From Dicaeum eximium (Eukaryota > Chordata > Aves > Passeriformes > Dicaeidae): a stretch of 64,000 nt of DNA. A program made the position numbers and the translations under genes. The notes below the pieces were generated by a model that had not been told where the DNA came from, made no database searches, and saw only the letters and a program-made list of their open reading frames with translations. The DNA is taken from NCBI GenBank assembly GCA_013396995.1, contig VWZP01010309.1, positions 494,783 to 558,782 on the forward strand, in the 5' to 3' direction. Below, in pieces: positions 46,001 through 59,022 of the stretch. How positions within the stretch are numbered: the first letter of the stretch is position 1; the number at the start of each line of letters is the position of its first letter.

Positions 46001-49000
46001 GTTAAAAGAACCAACTTGCCCAAGGCAGCAAACCTCCATTCCTGCTTCCACCTTTTGTCATTTCTAGTCATCCTCAGAGCCTGTCAGAGCATGTCAACAA
46101 GTCAGGGTTTTGACAGGAACTTACAGACACAAGAGGGACCACAAACACCACTCTACAAAGTTTATTGATAGCCTCTCTCATGATGTGACAGCCCAAGGAA
46201 AGCTGTTGCAGGAGAGGTGACAGCAACGGCAGCATTTTATAGCCCTTCCTGATTTCAGCTTCTCCTTGGAAAGAGCTGTTGAAACCTCTTAGCCATGTTA
46301 GACATATAGTTTAATCTCAGTAAGACATCACAGTGATGATGCATACATCAAAGGCTCTGTTGTGTTTTCCCCTTTTTATGTGAGTTATGTTTGCTCATTT
46401 GTTTAAAAAAAATAGCATAATGATTTCAATTTTAAGAAGCTTAAGCCCAAAGCTTTGGAAAGTCTTAACAAAGAATGATTTAATGAACTGGCTATTGTGT
46501 TTATTGTTGTGCTCAGCTACTTAAGTATGTCATAGGCTCTGCAATACAAACAATTAATGGTCAAGCTTCTGAGCTCAAGTGCTACGGTCTTCTGCCTTCA
46601 GAAAAGGAGTAGCAGCATTTGAGGTCTGTTCCCACTTAAGCAGTAGTGCAATAAAAATCCAGTGGATTAAGACTAAATGCCTTGGGGTTGGATTTGTTGT
46701 TTGTTTGTTGGTACAACACAATAAAGTAGAACTTAATCCTGAATAAGAGCAGCACTGGAAAATTTCAGGAATGTACTGAATAATACTTAAACATTTTCAT
46801 CCCGACATTTCCTCTAAGGACACATCTCTCTTTAAAAAGTCATAAGGAAGAAAAGAATCCTGAGCTTTGTCTTGGATAATGCTGTGGGTGTGAGTGAGCT
46901 TTGCCCTGAGAAGATCATGCCCACCAAATTTAGGAATGGTTGATCTGCATTGCATACACTGCTGTTAGACCACAGGGCATCATATGGGTCCTAATGCAGC
47001 TCAGCTGTCAGTATCATGTTGGTACCCATCCTGAAAGCCACACAGGATGTATCTGAACAAATCCTGGGAACTTTGGTTCTCCAGTGAAATACAGGCTATG
47101 GATAATCTTTAAAAATTATCAAATCACTTTTTTTTTTTTTACTGAAAATACTTTTGCTCTTCAGTTTTATGATTTCTATCATGTCAGCTAACGACTGTTC
47201 CAAGTAAAGGCATAGAAAGTGTCATTTTAATGCTGCTATATTTTGTCATGGGTAGTTCACATCTTCTGTTTTCACTGTTTATCTGCACTTTGTATTTATC
47301 ACTGCAAAATGATAATGAGAAGGTGGGGGTTAAAGAAAGTAATGAATTTTTAGAGCTGTTTTTGTCCTCAAACAGCATGCTCCTCTAGGGCAATACCCCC
47401 CCCCCACCTAGTCTAAGCAGGCAGAAAAGAGGCATTTGGACACAAATTCAGCGACTAAGAATGAAGTCAAAGCTCAGAGCTATCATAAAAAATTCCATCC
47501 TGAGAAGAAAGGAAAGGCTGAGGCTGCCAGTGGAGCAACTGAGTATTGACAGAACTATGACCTGGTTTTCCTTTTGCCATCCCATGGCTGAAATCAAAGT
47601 ATGTCTCTGAGTTACTCACCTCTCTGGCCAAAGGAGAATGGCAAACCTGAAAATCCCATCAGTGCTGTCTATGCAGGAAGAACTGCCCCTTTGTCACCTC
47701 TGAATACTGTCACATCTGAGTAGCAAACTACACTCACTCTGTAATAAGTATTATAACAATGGTTACTGCTGCATTATATTTTACTAGGAATGCTTTTCTA
47801 GTCAAATATTTAGGGCCTTTGGATCAGGCCCTCTACCATTCTCCAGCCCAGTCCCATCAATGAATGCTTCCCCGACAGCTGCCTCTTCAGTCAGCCCTGT
47901 ACTGTGGTAAATAAATCAGCCTAAGGTGTCCATACCCACTCCCTTCTTCATCTCTAGTCTATTTACATTCAGTGTAATTTTTTGACTCAAACCATCTCAC
48001 TCACAAAACTCTGTCTCTTAGCCTTTTATTCTTCAGCTCTCACTCTGTGGGTGAAAGGAATAAACAGCAGCTGCTGAAACCCAGAGGCTGAAACAGTTGA
48101 AAGTTTGTATTTCTTTAGAGAAATAAATAGAGAATCTGTGAGGATTTTTGCTCCTTTTTTTTTTTCCCCTTGAAGATTTAAGATTTGGAAAGTGTCACAC
48201 GTGTGCCCTGGCATGGTAATTCTTCTTTGCCACCTGAAACAGTAGTTGTTCATACTGACATTTCTAAGAGAAAACATGAATTCGGCAAATATACCAGGGC
48301 CACCAAAGAAGAGGTGCTGTAGCCCACAGACTTTCTTGCAGCCAGTTGACATTAGCAGGATTCTCTTTAACTTGCTGGATAGTTTAAGCCCTGAGACAAC
48401 TACTCACATAGCACTGGTTTTATAGCATTTTTTCAAATGACATTAATAAGGTATCCTATGCTTCCACTGTATTTTGTGGGAGAAAAAGACAAAGATGTGG
48501 CTGGAAGAAGAGAAACCGCTCTTTAGTTTATGGAGCTACATTGTCTTTATGCCCTAGAAAAATAGAACATTTTCTTGCATTTTAGGAGGGGTGAAAATAA
48601 AGTGTGAAGATAAACACTTTATACCCTTAAGCTTATATTTCAAAAGTGACTTCTAAAATTCTGGGTAGTATGTTTACAAATGTGAAATTCTGGAGCAAGT
48701 GCAATTTTTTTCTAGGCCCATGGGGAGTTTTATTTCAAATCCATCTCTTTATCCAAAACCTGGTTGTGAGCAAGTATCTGGAATTTAGCATATCAGATTG
48801 TAAAAGTCTGGCAAGACTCCACACAAGGCAAACGGAAGTGGATACCAGAGACTGGGACACAATACTGCGTTCTTCATTAGAAATTTTGGGGAAATCTGAG
48901 TGAGCTTTCCCCAAGGTTTAGCAGAGAGTTAAAGAATCCAGGGGATACAGGATAGCTTTTGGCTTCTTGAGGTTTGTGATGTTGAAATACACACACCACT

Positions 49001-49329
49001 GTGAAGAATGAAGAACAAGTCAAAAAGAAATTTCAGCTCCCATAATTTCTCTGAAAAAAACACGTTTGTACAGTAATTTCTCCATTAGATTTCAGTTCCA
49101 GCTACAAGCTACAAGGATAGACATTCATTCAAAGATGATGAAGCCTTCATTATTTTTAGGAAGTTCATCACAGCACATTTACTTGTATACTGCAAAGTAT
49201 TTTCACAATTTAAACCTAAGGAGTTGTCAAAATAAACGAACAAAGCATGCTCTGTGACACTTTATCCTTTATTTATTTATATTTTGTATTGTCGGTTGAA
49301 CTGTTTGTTAATTTGAAAAATTCAGTTGT
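43081..49329. other. Long unique stretch, no gene seen
   Basis: Six kilobases without a supportable exon, RNA gene or mobile element. Small items: a C12 run at 47395-47406, T-runs near 43619, 44250 and 47127. Around 43390-43460 a MIR-like word order is too weak to call. Confidence 0.5.
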
Positions 49330-49720
49330 TTGTGATAGGTCAGCATCCTCGCTGTTCCCCTTGAATTAGCAAGATCATATTCCTTTCCCGAGTGACTGTG
49401 CCCCCGACAGCCAGCGCGTTAGCTGAGACAGTTACGTTTGGGCTGGGAGAACCCTGGCTGCCTCAATTAATCCAAGGGATTATTCCATGGCAGATGATCC
49501 TAAAGGAAGGTTTTCCCCAACCGCCTGCTTTCTGAAAGGTCACATCACTTGTGTGCCACTCAGAGTCAAGCCACGTTTCAGTGCTTGCAGGAGGAGGAAT
49601 TCCAGAGGGAAGGGACGGAGGTGGCAGAACTGGGTGCCATGTGGTAGGCATGGCAGCGGAGGGAACGGCATGCCACGCACCTGCTTGGGGCTCTGCCGTG
49701 CCACAAGTTAACATTTTGAT
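49330..49720. promoter_or_regulatory. Strong CNE-like block with K50-homeodomain dyad
   Basis: GC-balanced, repeat-free sequence. At 49468-49482 lies TAATCC-AAG-GGATTA, two facing sites of the OTX/PITX (K50 homeodomain) type. Also present are GAATTAGCAAGATCATATTC and CAGCGCGTTAGCTGAG. Short open frames on both strands overlap it (49463-49817), as often happens in GC-richer conserved non-coding DNA. Enhancer identity is inferred. Confidence 0.45.
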
Positions 49721-51101
49721 GAGCAATTTCCATTCTGTTGTTTTCTCTCAACACATGGGGTTCAAAAAAACAGTTAAAAGAAAACTGTACCCATTTGCTC
49801 ATCTCAGAAGCCTGTGATTTCAGAAGAGTCTGCCAGATTAATTTTTACATATAGAGTATTTCAGAGTTGAAACACACAGAGGAATGCAGTTCATCTTTTG
49901 AAACTGTAGTGTGATGACCAGAGAAGAATAGGTATGTGTTGCTTAAACTTCATGGAATGACATGGACTGATGGCTTATAATTATTAAAAAAAAAAAAAAT
50001 CTAAATTGTAATCACAACCTTCAGAGATTTCTCAAGTCTATGCAATAATCATAAATACTTGCCTCTCTAGCAGTGGGTTTTTCAGTGGCTATATAAAAAA
50101 ATTAAAGACATGCAACATCATTTTGCTGGCTGCACATATGTGAATAACCTGCTTTCTATAATAACTGTACTTGAACTAGTTTTCCTTTAAACTTGCACTT
50201 GGATGATAGATAAAATCTATTGGTCTGCTACATTAAAGCATTTCACTTTTGTCCATACTATCTCCATAAAACCCTGTTGGGTGGGGGCAGACAGGAGGGC
50301 AGGGAGGGGAAATGTCTGCAGAATTCCATTGACATTGCTGCAGAAAGGATGCAGATCTCACAGAGCACTCTTACCCAGAGTTTATATTTTAGTCAGAAAT
50401 AGGCTAGCCTTTGATAATTTACCCAAGCATTAGCTGTCATGCGGTTGAGGAAAGAATTAGACATGTATTTCCTGATTAAACCTCTAATCTGATATTCATA
50501 TAGCCAATTCAGTTGTAAATTTTGGCTACTGAAAATTTTCTGACTTGTGGTAGGCCTGTATCTGTGTAATTGGAAGACAGAAGAGATTCTCTCACTTTAA
50601 TCTGATGCTTATCTCCATCCTCCTTAAGGCAGGAGAAAAGCCAAGGGATTTAGCATCTTCCTTGTTTTCTTGCAACCTACAGAGATTAACTACGGTTAGA
50701 AGCTCTTCTTGATGTATTTTGTAGCAGGATGTCCATGCTGCTAGATACCTTTTGTTGCTGATGTCTGAAGCATTAAATTATTCAATAGCCCCTTGTTGTC
50801 TTCCAGGAGAGTATCAGTTTGTAAAACGTGACTTGATCAACACAAAAGTCATCCTTTGACATACCCTTGCACCCACAGATCATGTTCATGCACTCGCTTG
50901 TAGAGCAATTTTATAGGTATTCAGTAACCTTTTACAGAGTTATTTTCACTGGTCCCTTTCAAGGGGTCCACTTGATTATATACCAGTAAAAAGAGATGGT
51001 ATTTGAGAATGGTTGATATGCTTACAATTTTTGTAAGCAGAGACCTTGATGAGTTCCTCCACAGTCAGTCTCCTTGGGCTAAAATTTCAACCTATTACAT
51101 G
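49721..51101. other. Unique DNA
   Basis: An A13 run lies at about 49985-49999. Nothing else recognised. Confidence 0.5.
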
Positions 51102-51157
51102 GGGATTTAGCCACTCATTTCCCATAAACATCAATGGGAGTCATGTGGCTAAATCCC
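51102..51157. repeat. Imperfect 24-bp inverted repeat, old-repeat-like
   Basis: Left arm 51102-51125 and right arm 51134-51157 pair at 19 of 24 positions (13 continuous from GGGATTTAGCCAC, then 6 from TCCCAT) around an 8-base loop. The CCCAT...ATGGGAG centre recalls a common old amniote repeat motif (CCCATTGA/TCAATGGGAG). Confidence 0.7.
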
Positions 51158-52109
51158 TGTGCAACACATTGAGAATGTATTCCCTTATGTTTAAACTCAT
51201 TTTGATGCAGATGCTTTCTTCTGCAGGAAACAAGCAAAACGTAGAAACCATTTATTTCTTTCATTTGTCTGCCCCAGATCTCCAAACTCCCAAATTACCT
51301 CCTCTTCTGCCTAGATACCGCAATATCTCACAGGATCTGCTGAATCTGTGTGTGACACCAAGTTGGAGGCCAAGCTTCAAGACATTAGGACAATGGATGC
51401 TAATTGATATTTATTACCCACTCATGTGTGGGGAAAATTGGGCAGATGACAGGCTGTCCCTTCACCCATGAGAATGAGATTTTTCATTTCTCTCAGTCCT
51501 GCATCACCTGCTGTATCACATATTAAAGGAGGGCCCACATGCTGTTTTTAACTAGTGGTCTTTGAGGATGAGCTGCAGTGTAGGATCATTGCTTGGCTCT
51601 CGGTTGATGTGTGCTTTGTGATACTCCCCCACAGGGATCTGCTATGAACACACTATGGAGACTCTACTGACTTCCTTAGTCAGGAAGAGGGTCTTTCAGA
51701 CTAGTTATTAGAGGGAGGGGAAATGAAAGGCTATCAGGATGTAGGCACAAATATGAATATAGTATTCCAAAATCACTGGGCATGATTTTCAGTAATGGCA
51801 TATGTGTGTTAAGATGCAATTTTGTGCCTGGAAAGAATTGTGTTCATTATAAATGGCAGGTGCTTTTAAAGCATTTAAATATTGCATTTTCTATTTCCAC
51901 CCGCACACCAGGTAACTGGGTATTAATATGCTACTAGTTGAGCCCATGATTCATTGCAGGTGCAGTGCTTGGGAAATCAAGGATTGCATTGAGGTCCTGA
52001 TGAAAATCATGCCCTCAGGCACATCTGAGCTCCATTTTGATCAACAAGCCAAAAATAAGACTTTTATTTCAATTACAGTTCATCTGATTTTGAACTTAAT
52101 GATGCAACT
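51158..52109. other. Unique DNA
   Basis: Open frame 51046-51471 (+, 141 codons) spans the inverted repeat and is not recognised. Confidence 0.5.
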
Positions 52110-52800
52110 TGAAGTCTATTGGCTTAGCTCCTGAGACCCAGGAAGGACGATGTCTGGGACCTTGCCTATTCAGTGGAATAGAGGTTCCCATTAAATTCAC
52201 TCTGATCTCATTACATGTCTTTTATTTGGTCAGAAGCTCTATTTTTGCTCTTCCTGGCCTTATTGAATCTGTTGTTGATTCATTGTGCAGACTTGGAATT
52301 AATGAAAAAGACTGCCTCACTCAGGTCTCTCTGGAGGGTGAGATTTTCCATAGCCCTGTGTCTGTAGCACGCGTTGGAAGCACAGGCTCTGATGGGTTGC
52401 CTTGTGAAACTAGATTCGAGCAGAGCTTTATTAATAGGCTGATGAGATGTATCAGCCTGGCGAGGCTGCCTGCCTCCATAATGAGCGAGGGCTGTATTTT
52501 ACTTCACTTAACGAAGAGAAAAATCCTCAGCAATGCCTTTTCTGTACCCCTGCTATCCCGGCTCCACATTCCACTTTCAAAGACCACTTTAAAGGTCTCT
52601 ATTATTCCAGCTGCCTTTAGGTGTCACTCGAAGCTTTGGGTTCCTCCTGTTCATCCGTGCCTTTGTGTGCTAAGCCCTGCCCTGCCATTCAGCTGCCCCA
52701 GCAGCTTGGGGGTCCCCTGGTCACCCCCCAGCGACTGCTTCCCTCGCTTTGTGGTTGCATTGCTTGTCCATGCGAGTTGCACAACATTAGGTTGAATGAA
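52110..52800 (+). promoter_or_regulatory. Strong CNE-like block with long unassigned ORF
   Basis: High-complexity, repeat-free sequence whose core (52390-52530) holds AGCTTTATTAATAGGCTGAT, a perfect 8-bp inverted repeat AGGCTGAT/ATCAGCCT (52436-52458) and CATAATGAGCGAGGGC. The longest ATG-initiated ORF of the window, 228 codons on plus (52109-52795), covers the block. Its product has no recognisable family, is Leu/Ser/Pro-rich and lacks clear membrane, signal or repeat architecture. An overlapping 67-codon plus-strand frame (52621-52824) and a 104-codon minus-strand frame (52689-53003) share its right part. I favour a non-coding regulatory element with a chance ORF, but an unrecognised lineage-specific exon is not excluded. 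Confidence 0.42.
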
Positions 52801-54779
52801 AATGAAAGTAATTCATTTTGGTAGCTTTTATCTTTTCCAGCAAAGCTGGATGTCAGAGGCTGCACCTGCATTATTGAATTGGAAACTCTGCCACAGGAGA
52901 GGATGGTTGTCCTGCAATATGTTGTAGGCTGAAGAGCTGCATTTTCAGCTTGTGTAAGAGTGGAAGGGCTGACTTCTGTCTTGCTTTTGTCAGCCATTGT
53001 CAAGGTGTCCTAGATTCTTTTGCTAGTAAATCTCAGGAACTGTTAATCTGGTCTTTTCTGTTTCAAGATGGATATGAAAATTTTTAAGTGGGCCAAATAC
53101 TTTTTTGGCCTTCTGACGAAGCTTAGGTCGCTCATATGGTAAATCATTAATTTGGAGACTATATTCCGTCTTTGCTGGGAGTTAAGAGTGGTGTTCTAAT
53201 AGCTTCCTTCCATCTGGAACAGTCATAAACCAGATGGATAAGGGATTGGCACCATTTATTTTGAGTCTTTACCCAATTCACCCTGTGTAAAGGGACCTCG
53301 CAATATTTCCCAGACAATTGTTGCATGTATCCAGAATCACAAGTGAAAAATATCAGGATGGGATGTGTGGGCTGCCTCTTGGGAGAAGGTTTGAAGTGGG
53401 GAGCAATAAAAGTTATAGCTTTCTTTAGCAATGTTATATTGGAGTCCATGATTAGGAACCATATGTAAGATTTTTTGTATCTAAGTATTACTTGAAAAAG
53501 TAGTAATCTGGTTTGAATTTCAAAGCTTCTAGCACCTTGGGTTAAGCCATTTCAATGCAGAATTTGTATCTGATACAGAATGAGAGATAGGTTTTCAAGG
53601 ATGTTGTGTATAAAGATGCTGGCATCTTCTCTTACCAGATTCATTGTCCTCATCCATGCTTTCATGAAAATGAATTCATCACATTGCATTTCAGTACATT
53701 CCTTTAATATGATTTAGTAAGACTGAAAATATCGCCAGAAACTAGAAGTTGCACCTATATGTATTTATTTATTTTGTTAAATTAGAAATATTATTGTTTT
53801 CATTAGTGAATGGCTGGAAGGAAGAAGTCAAGTGGTTGTGCAAATAGCATTTATTATGGAGAGTGTTTTCATTTATTATATGCCTTTAAAGAACTGTTCT
53901 TTGGCCCAGGCCATACACACAGGCCATACCCACACCCAGGCCAGGTGTTTAAGAATTGCTTCAAGAACACTTCTGATGTTTCTGAATACCAGAAGAGATT
54001 CATAATTGTAGCCTATTTTATTTTGGCTTAAAGAAAAGTAAGGAAGGAAAGAAAGATAATACAAGAAAGATCATACAATTCAGGTGACAGAATTGAAAGG
54101 TTCACAAAGACCTCTTACACGTACCAGAGACATGGTATTGCAAAGTTCAAGAAGGAAAGCAGGAAGGTGAGTGTGCCTAAATGGGCAAAAGTGGAAGACG
54201 TTTGAGTCGAAAAGCACTTTTCACTAAGCTCAAGTCTAGGACAAGGAGATCCATAAGAAAGGTTTAGAAATCTCTGATAAAAGTTATAGAGAAAAGGGTG
54301 CAACAGTGGTTGGAAAAGCAAAGAGCAAACCCATAAAAAGAAAAGGTTCTTACTTTAACTTGAGTTTGAGGGTGAATACATGGGGACATTATCAAAGAAA
54401 AGAAGAAGGATATGAGGACAGGGATACTGAGGCATTGTAAAGAATTTCTTTTCATTTGTCATCATTGTTTGTATTGAAGACCTTTATGATTTTCAGCCAA
54501 TTAAGAGTCTTTGTAGTTACCTTCCACAGAGGGTGTAGTGGCATATTGTCTAAGATCATGTTGTGTATGAATCCTAGAGTATGCAGGGAACTGGGGTGAG
54601 TTGTGTTGGTGCTCCTAACAACAACAACAACAAAAATTCCAAACAAACAAACCAAGTAACACAATCTGTTCTGAAAGTTAGCTGGAGAAACAAGGAGATT
54701 CAAAAATTGCTCAATTACTTTGAAAGACCAAGCAGTTGTCTTATGAATTAATTTGGCAAACCTTGTTTCAGTGGTTTAT
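52801..54779. other. Unique DNA, no gene seen
   Basis: A CAGGCCATAC-type short duplication occurs at about 53907-53932, and an AACAACAACAAC run near 54618. No exon supported. Confidence 0.5.
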
Positions 54780-54817
54780 AAATTGTTTACCATTATAGTT
54801 AAAATCATAAACAATTT
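54780..54817. promoter_or_regulatory. Facing forkhead-type sites
   Basis: AAATTGTTTA and TAAACAATTT form a perfect 10-bp inverted repeat 18 bases apart; each holds a forkhead core (TGTTTA / TAAACA). It may be chance in AT-rich DNA. Confidence 0.3.
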
Positions 54818-56449
54818 TTTGTTGGCTGGTTGGTCTTTAATGACTCTTTCCACTTGGCTGGAAGAATCTGTCCATGCCTGAGTGCCTCAATGCCTAATGC
54901 CTCCTGTGCTGAATAGCCCATCCCTCTGGTCCCAGGTGCCATCTCTCTGGATGGGCACCTTTTGAAGCAGTAAATGCCAGGAGGTTCTGTTGCTTCCTGC
55001 TACCAGCTCGATGCTGGTCTGTGAAGCAGTAATTGGCAGCCAAGGTTGTGTATTGCATCCAGGATCCATTTCCCAGGATATCCATGAGGATAGAGGAGAT
55101 GGGGCAAATGTTATCACTACAGAAGTTAAAAATTCATTCCAGTCTGTCTTTGCGGTTTCACAATAAGGAGTGTATTAGAAGAGCCAGTTCCTTTTAGCAG
55201 TTTCTCCCTGAAATGTGCTGGAATGAGAAGTGTTCAGATGAAATCCTTTGTGCTAGCACCTCTCTCTTCATCTTCTGCCATTCCCAAATTGCAAATTTGT
55301 CTCAAGAAAGATTAAATTGAGGTAGTGGGTCAAGAAATATGTCTCTTGGAGCAACTCATTACAAAACACTTAAAATACAGCTGTGCCTCTTGTTATAAAA
55401 TCAAATTAAACTGAACTACAACAAAAATTATAAGAGAACAAGAGCACCAAAGTAATAAGCAGAAACATATTGGCATTCAACATTAGCTCACCTGACCCTC
55501 ATAATATGGAAATACCCAAATTAATCATTTATTTGAAAACTGAAGACAAGAGCACAGCCTGTTAACAGCAGTAGTCCAGTGTCCCTATTGCCATGTTTGT
55601 AGCACCAGTACAAACCAGGGAGTAAAATTTAGACTTGCACCTAGGTTTTGCTGCTAACTCCTTAATTTTGTGCTGGATGAATGCCAAAAACTCAGCTCAA
55701 ACATGGGACCAACAGGAAATTAAAAGCTTTTCTCTCTTAAAATGCCAGAGATATAGAAGTTACACATCCAGTACTGTGGTTCTCAACTTCCTGAAGGCAC
55801 ATAGGCTGCTTTTTACTACTTATTCCAATCAGTATCAAAGTTACAGTAGTCTGGTGACAGTCTTGCCTTTTACCATTTTGTTTCAATTCATTTCCAAGTC
55901 ATCTCTTGTTAGAAACTAGAAAAATTGTTAACAAAAGGCCAGTTTCACTGATGTCAGTGAGAGCACCAAAATAAAAAAATCTTGTGAGGATTAGGCTCTC
56001 AGTGTTCATACCAGCTGGAAATAGGTTGGGATCCCATTCAAATGTCAGATGGTGGTGGCAGCTAGTTCTGCTTGATTTTGAAACCTGACATCTTCTGCCC
56101 TGCCTGTGTTAGAGGCAATTCTGTGGCCCCACAGCACAGCTTTGAGGGCTAGTGTCTTGTTCCAGTGCCAGTTCCAGATGATAATCCACAAAAAAAGGGC
56201 AGTTCAGTTTTCTCTGTCTTCAGCGCAAAGGAACCTCACAGAAACACAGTCTTGCAGAATGACATTTTTAGTTAAGAGGAACAAAAGGCTGTGCTGGGAA
56301 GGTCATTGTTTTGTCTTTTCTTGCTTATGCTTGCCTGATTTCTAACTTTAGAATTAATATAAAACATATCTCCTTTGCTCGTCTGTTTTCTGTGACTATT
56401 TGTATTATCTGCAAAGAATTGCTAATGCCTTACAAAATGTTTTTATAGC
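54818..56449. other. Unique DNA
   Basis: Nothing recognised. Confidence 0.5.
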
Positions 56450-56610
56450 TCACCATGATGATCAGTATGTCGGAAATAGGGATCTTAAAATATGGATTAC
56501 TGATGTGATCATTTGCTCCAGCTGCAACCTTTCTAAATAATCTCTAATACAACAGGCTTTAAAAAATGCAGCATGTGATAACAGGAGCTGCTTATTTGCT
56601 CTCTAGCAGA
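56450..56610. promoter_or_regulatory. CNE-like block (weak)
   Basis: ATATGGATTACTGATGTGAT, TCCAGCTGCAACCTTTC and GCAGCATGTGATAACAGGAG are repeat-free and motif-rich (E-box CAGCTG, GGATTA). Inference only. Confidence 0.28.
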
Positions 56611-58759
56611 GCTATGAAGAACTCTGTATTTTCACTTTGCAAACCTTGGCAAAGATACAATACTCTATATGCCAATTTTTTTTTAATTATGGAATTTTGC
56701 TTTCACGCCCAGGATTAAAACTGCCTAAGGTACTACCAATAGAAAACTTGACACTGGGGGGAATACCTCAGGAGCCTTATATGCTATTTTTTGATAGCTA
56801 AATAGACTTTAGACATTAACAGATATTATTACAGCAAGACAAATAGTTTTCTGGACTTTTTGCTCTGATAACTACAAAAATAAGCATCTGACATTAAATA
56901 GAACAATAAAAATACCTTCCCAAACTGTATCCTAATTTGACAAATCTCAGCTGAAAGTAAATGAGATAGCTCAAATGCTGATACCCTGACAAAAATGGAG
57001 GAGAGATGTTAGAATGAAAAAATGTATCATCTAGGTTAGTAATTGCTCTTTCTGTTTCTAAGAAATTGAAAAGACAATTTAGACAAAACCCTGGATCATT
57101 CACTGCTAGCTTACTTAATAGATTGACACAGAAGTTTTCCAAATTTCTCGCAATTTTACAAAACACCAGTTCATTGCTGCGACCTGGAATGAAACTGTTT
57201 ACAGCTCTGTGCTAAGTAGAAAGTTCAAATCAATTCTTGTCCATTAGAGTTAGGCATAACTGATGAAATATCCCCAGAGGAGTATTGTAAATGTATCAAG
57301 ATGTCCTCCCCCATTACAGAAATGGGGAGGCATGGTGAATTACTTACCTTCTCTCTTACACTTAATGTCTCTGAAATGCTGCCAGGCAGAAAAGGCTTAT
57401 CTTGTCTCACTGGGTTTAAGAGAGGTCTATGCTGCAGTCTGGGATACAGAGGAGAAAAAAAAGGTAGTAGTACTGAGGGCAGACCCACATTAAGCTTTAT
57501 TCCCAGACAGGACCAAAAGAAAAAAAGGCAGAAAAGCTGCTCAATAACCAACAGCAGATTCAAAATACATGCAGGAAATATCTGATCCAAAAATCAGTAC
57601 TAGGGAGTTTTTAATAATGTAACTGGAATTTTTGTGCAGTGAGCTATATAATAAATTCACTCATTAAAATACACACTGAAACAGCATTGGGGCAGAACAT
57701 ACAAACAATAGAAACCAAGAAAACCATGCTTAAGGATGTCTCCAAATGCCAAGGCACAGTGTGCATGTTACTGAAAGTAGCTAGCATTCACAATTTCTTT
57801 CCATCAGGGAAAGAGCCTTCAGCCTACTTTTCACTTGCTATGAATTTGGCTCTAGGATTGTACTTGAACTTGCAAAGAAATATGAGAAGTCTAGGTTCTT
57901 GCATCAGGAGGCCTTTCGTATAAGGCCTTTGCTAGGGGTGTAATGAAGTTCGTGGCTACCAGACACACTTTATATTTCATAACACCTGACTGAGATGTTC
58001 CCACAAACAAACAAGAGTGCTCAGTTCAGAGTCAGAGTGATCTCAGCTGCATGAGACAGTCTGCCACCAAGCAGAAGACAGGAGAGCAGAGGGGAAAACA
58101 CAACATAGTGAGACCTCTTGAAGGCTGAATGGCAGAGAAGAGAGAAAAGGAGACACAGAACTGGGAATAGCAATGCTCCTAACTTTATCTGTGAAATTGA
58201 ATCTTGATGTAGACAACGAGTTCAGGTTTATGAAATACTCAATAAATATCCTGTGTCCTCTGAGCATTCAAAAGGAAATCAGAAATACACAATTCAATAG
58301 GAAGAAGTGTGCATCTTACCCTAACATCCCCAGAAAATGCTGCCATAAAAAAAATATACTCTATGCTGCCTACAGAGAAACTAGACTTGCTTTGCATGGT
58401 GCATGAAATTTTAAGCAACTCAATGAAGCAAAGGGAAAAGATAGGGCCAGAAGTTTGAAAATCCCATGTGTGGTTTTTCTGGCCCCTGGGACTTCTAACA
58501 CAGCAGCTTCTACTGATCTCAGTTGCAACAAGTGGATGCAAAATGAAAAGCAAAGGCAGAACAGGAATAATGGAAGTGGCTGGGAGGAAAGAAAGTAGTA
58601 TTCAAAGCAAAATACTTGTTAAGTAAAAGCACAGGACAAAACCTAATGAGAAATGGAAAAGCTTCAAGGTCCAACTTAATTATGTGGGAGGGCAGAAGGA
58701 GGAGGGTCTTCAGGGTCTTAAATCACAAAGTGGACAGTGAAACTATTCAGAGAGTTAAA
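56611..58759. other. Unique DNA
   Basis: Opposed open frames around 57225-57590 are not recognised. No repeat or RNA gene seen. Confidence 0.5.
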
Positions 58760-58921
58760 TCACTGGCTTGGAATTGTAAAGGCTAATTTTCAGATTTTTG
58801 CTTATTACTTTCTTCTGTGAGCCTGGCAAGGAACATCATCTCCAAGCCTTAGTTTCTAGCCTGGAAGTTAGGAATGTCTGCACTTCTGTAACCTACAAGG
58901 ACTTTATGAGACAAAATATTT
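58760..58921 (+). repeat. MIR SINE, diverged
   Basis: Follows MIR sense order: TTTGCTTATTACTTTCTTCT, GTGAGCCTGGCAAGGAACAT, CTCCAAGCCTTAGTTTCTAG, CTGTAACCTACAAGGAC, TTTATGAGACAAAAT. It ends about 100 bp before the LTR. Confidence 0.6.
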
Positions 58922-59017
58922 CAAAGGTAACGTCTCAAAAAAGGTCTTCATGAAGATAAAGATGATGCTTCAGCTGTATGGTTCACATAAGTATCTAGAG
59001 AAGAAAGAAATACTGAG

Positions 59018-59022
59018 AACGC
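59018..59022. repeat. Putative target-site duplication, left
   Basis: AACGC directly before the LTR start. The right flank has AACAC (60393-60397), 4 of 5 identical. A six-base alternative exists (GAACGC at 59017 versus AAACGC at 60449) if the element instead ends TTTACA at 60448. Confidence 0.4.

Noticed and set aside
46310..46360. C/D-box snoRNA-like word TGATGATG
   Set aside because: No matching D box or closing stem.
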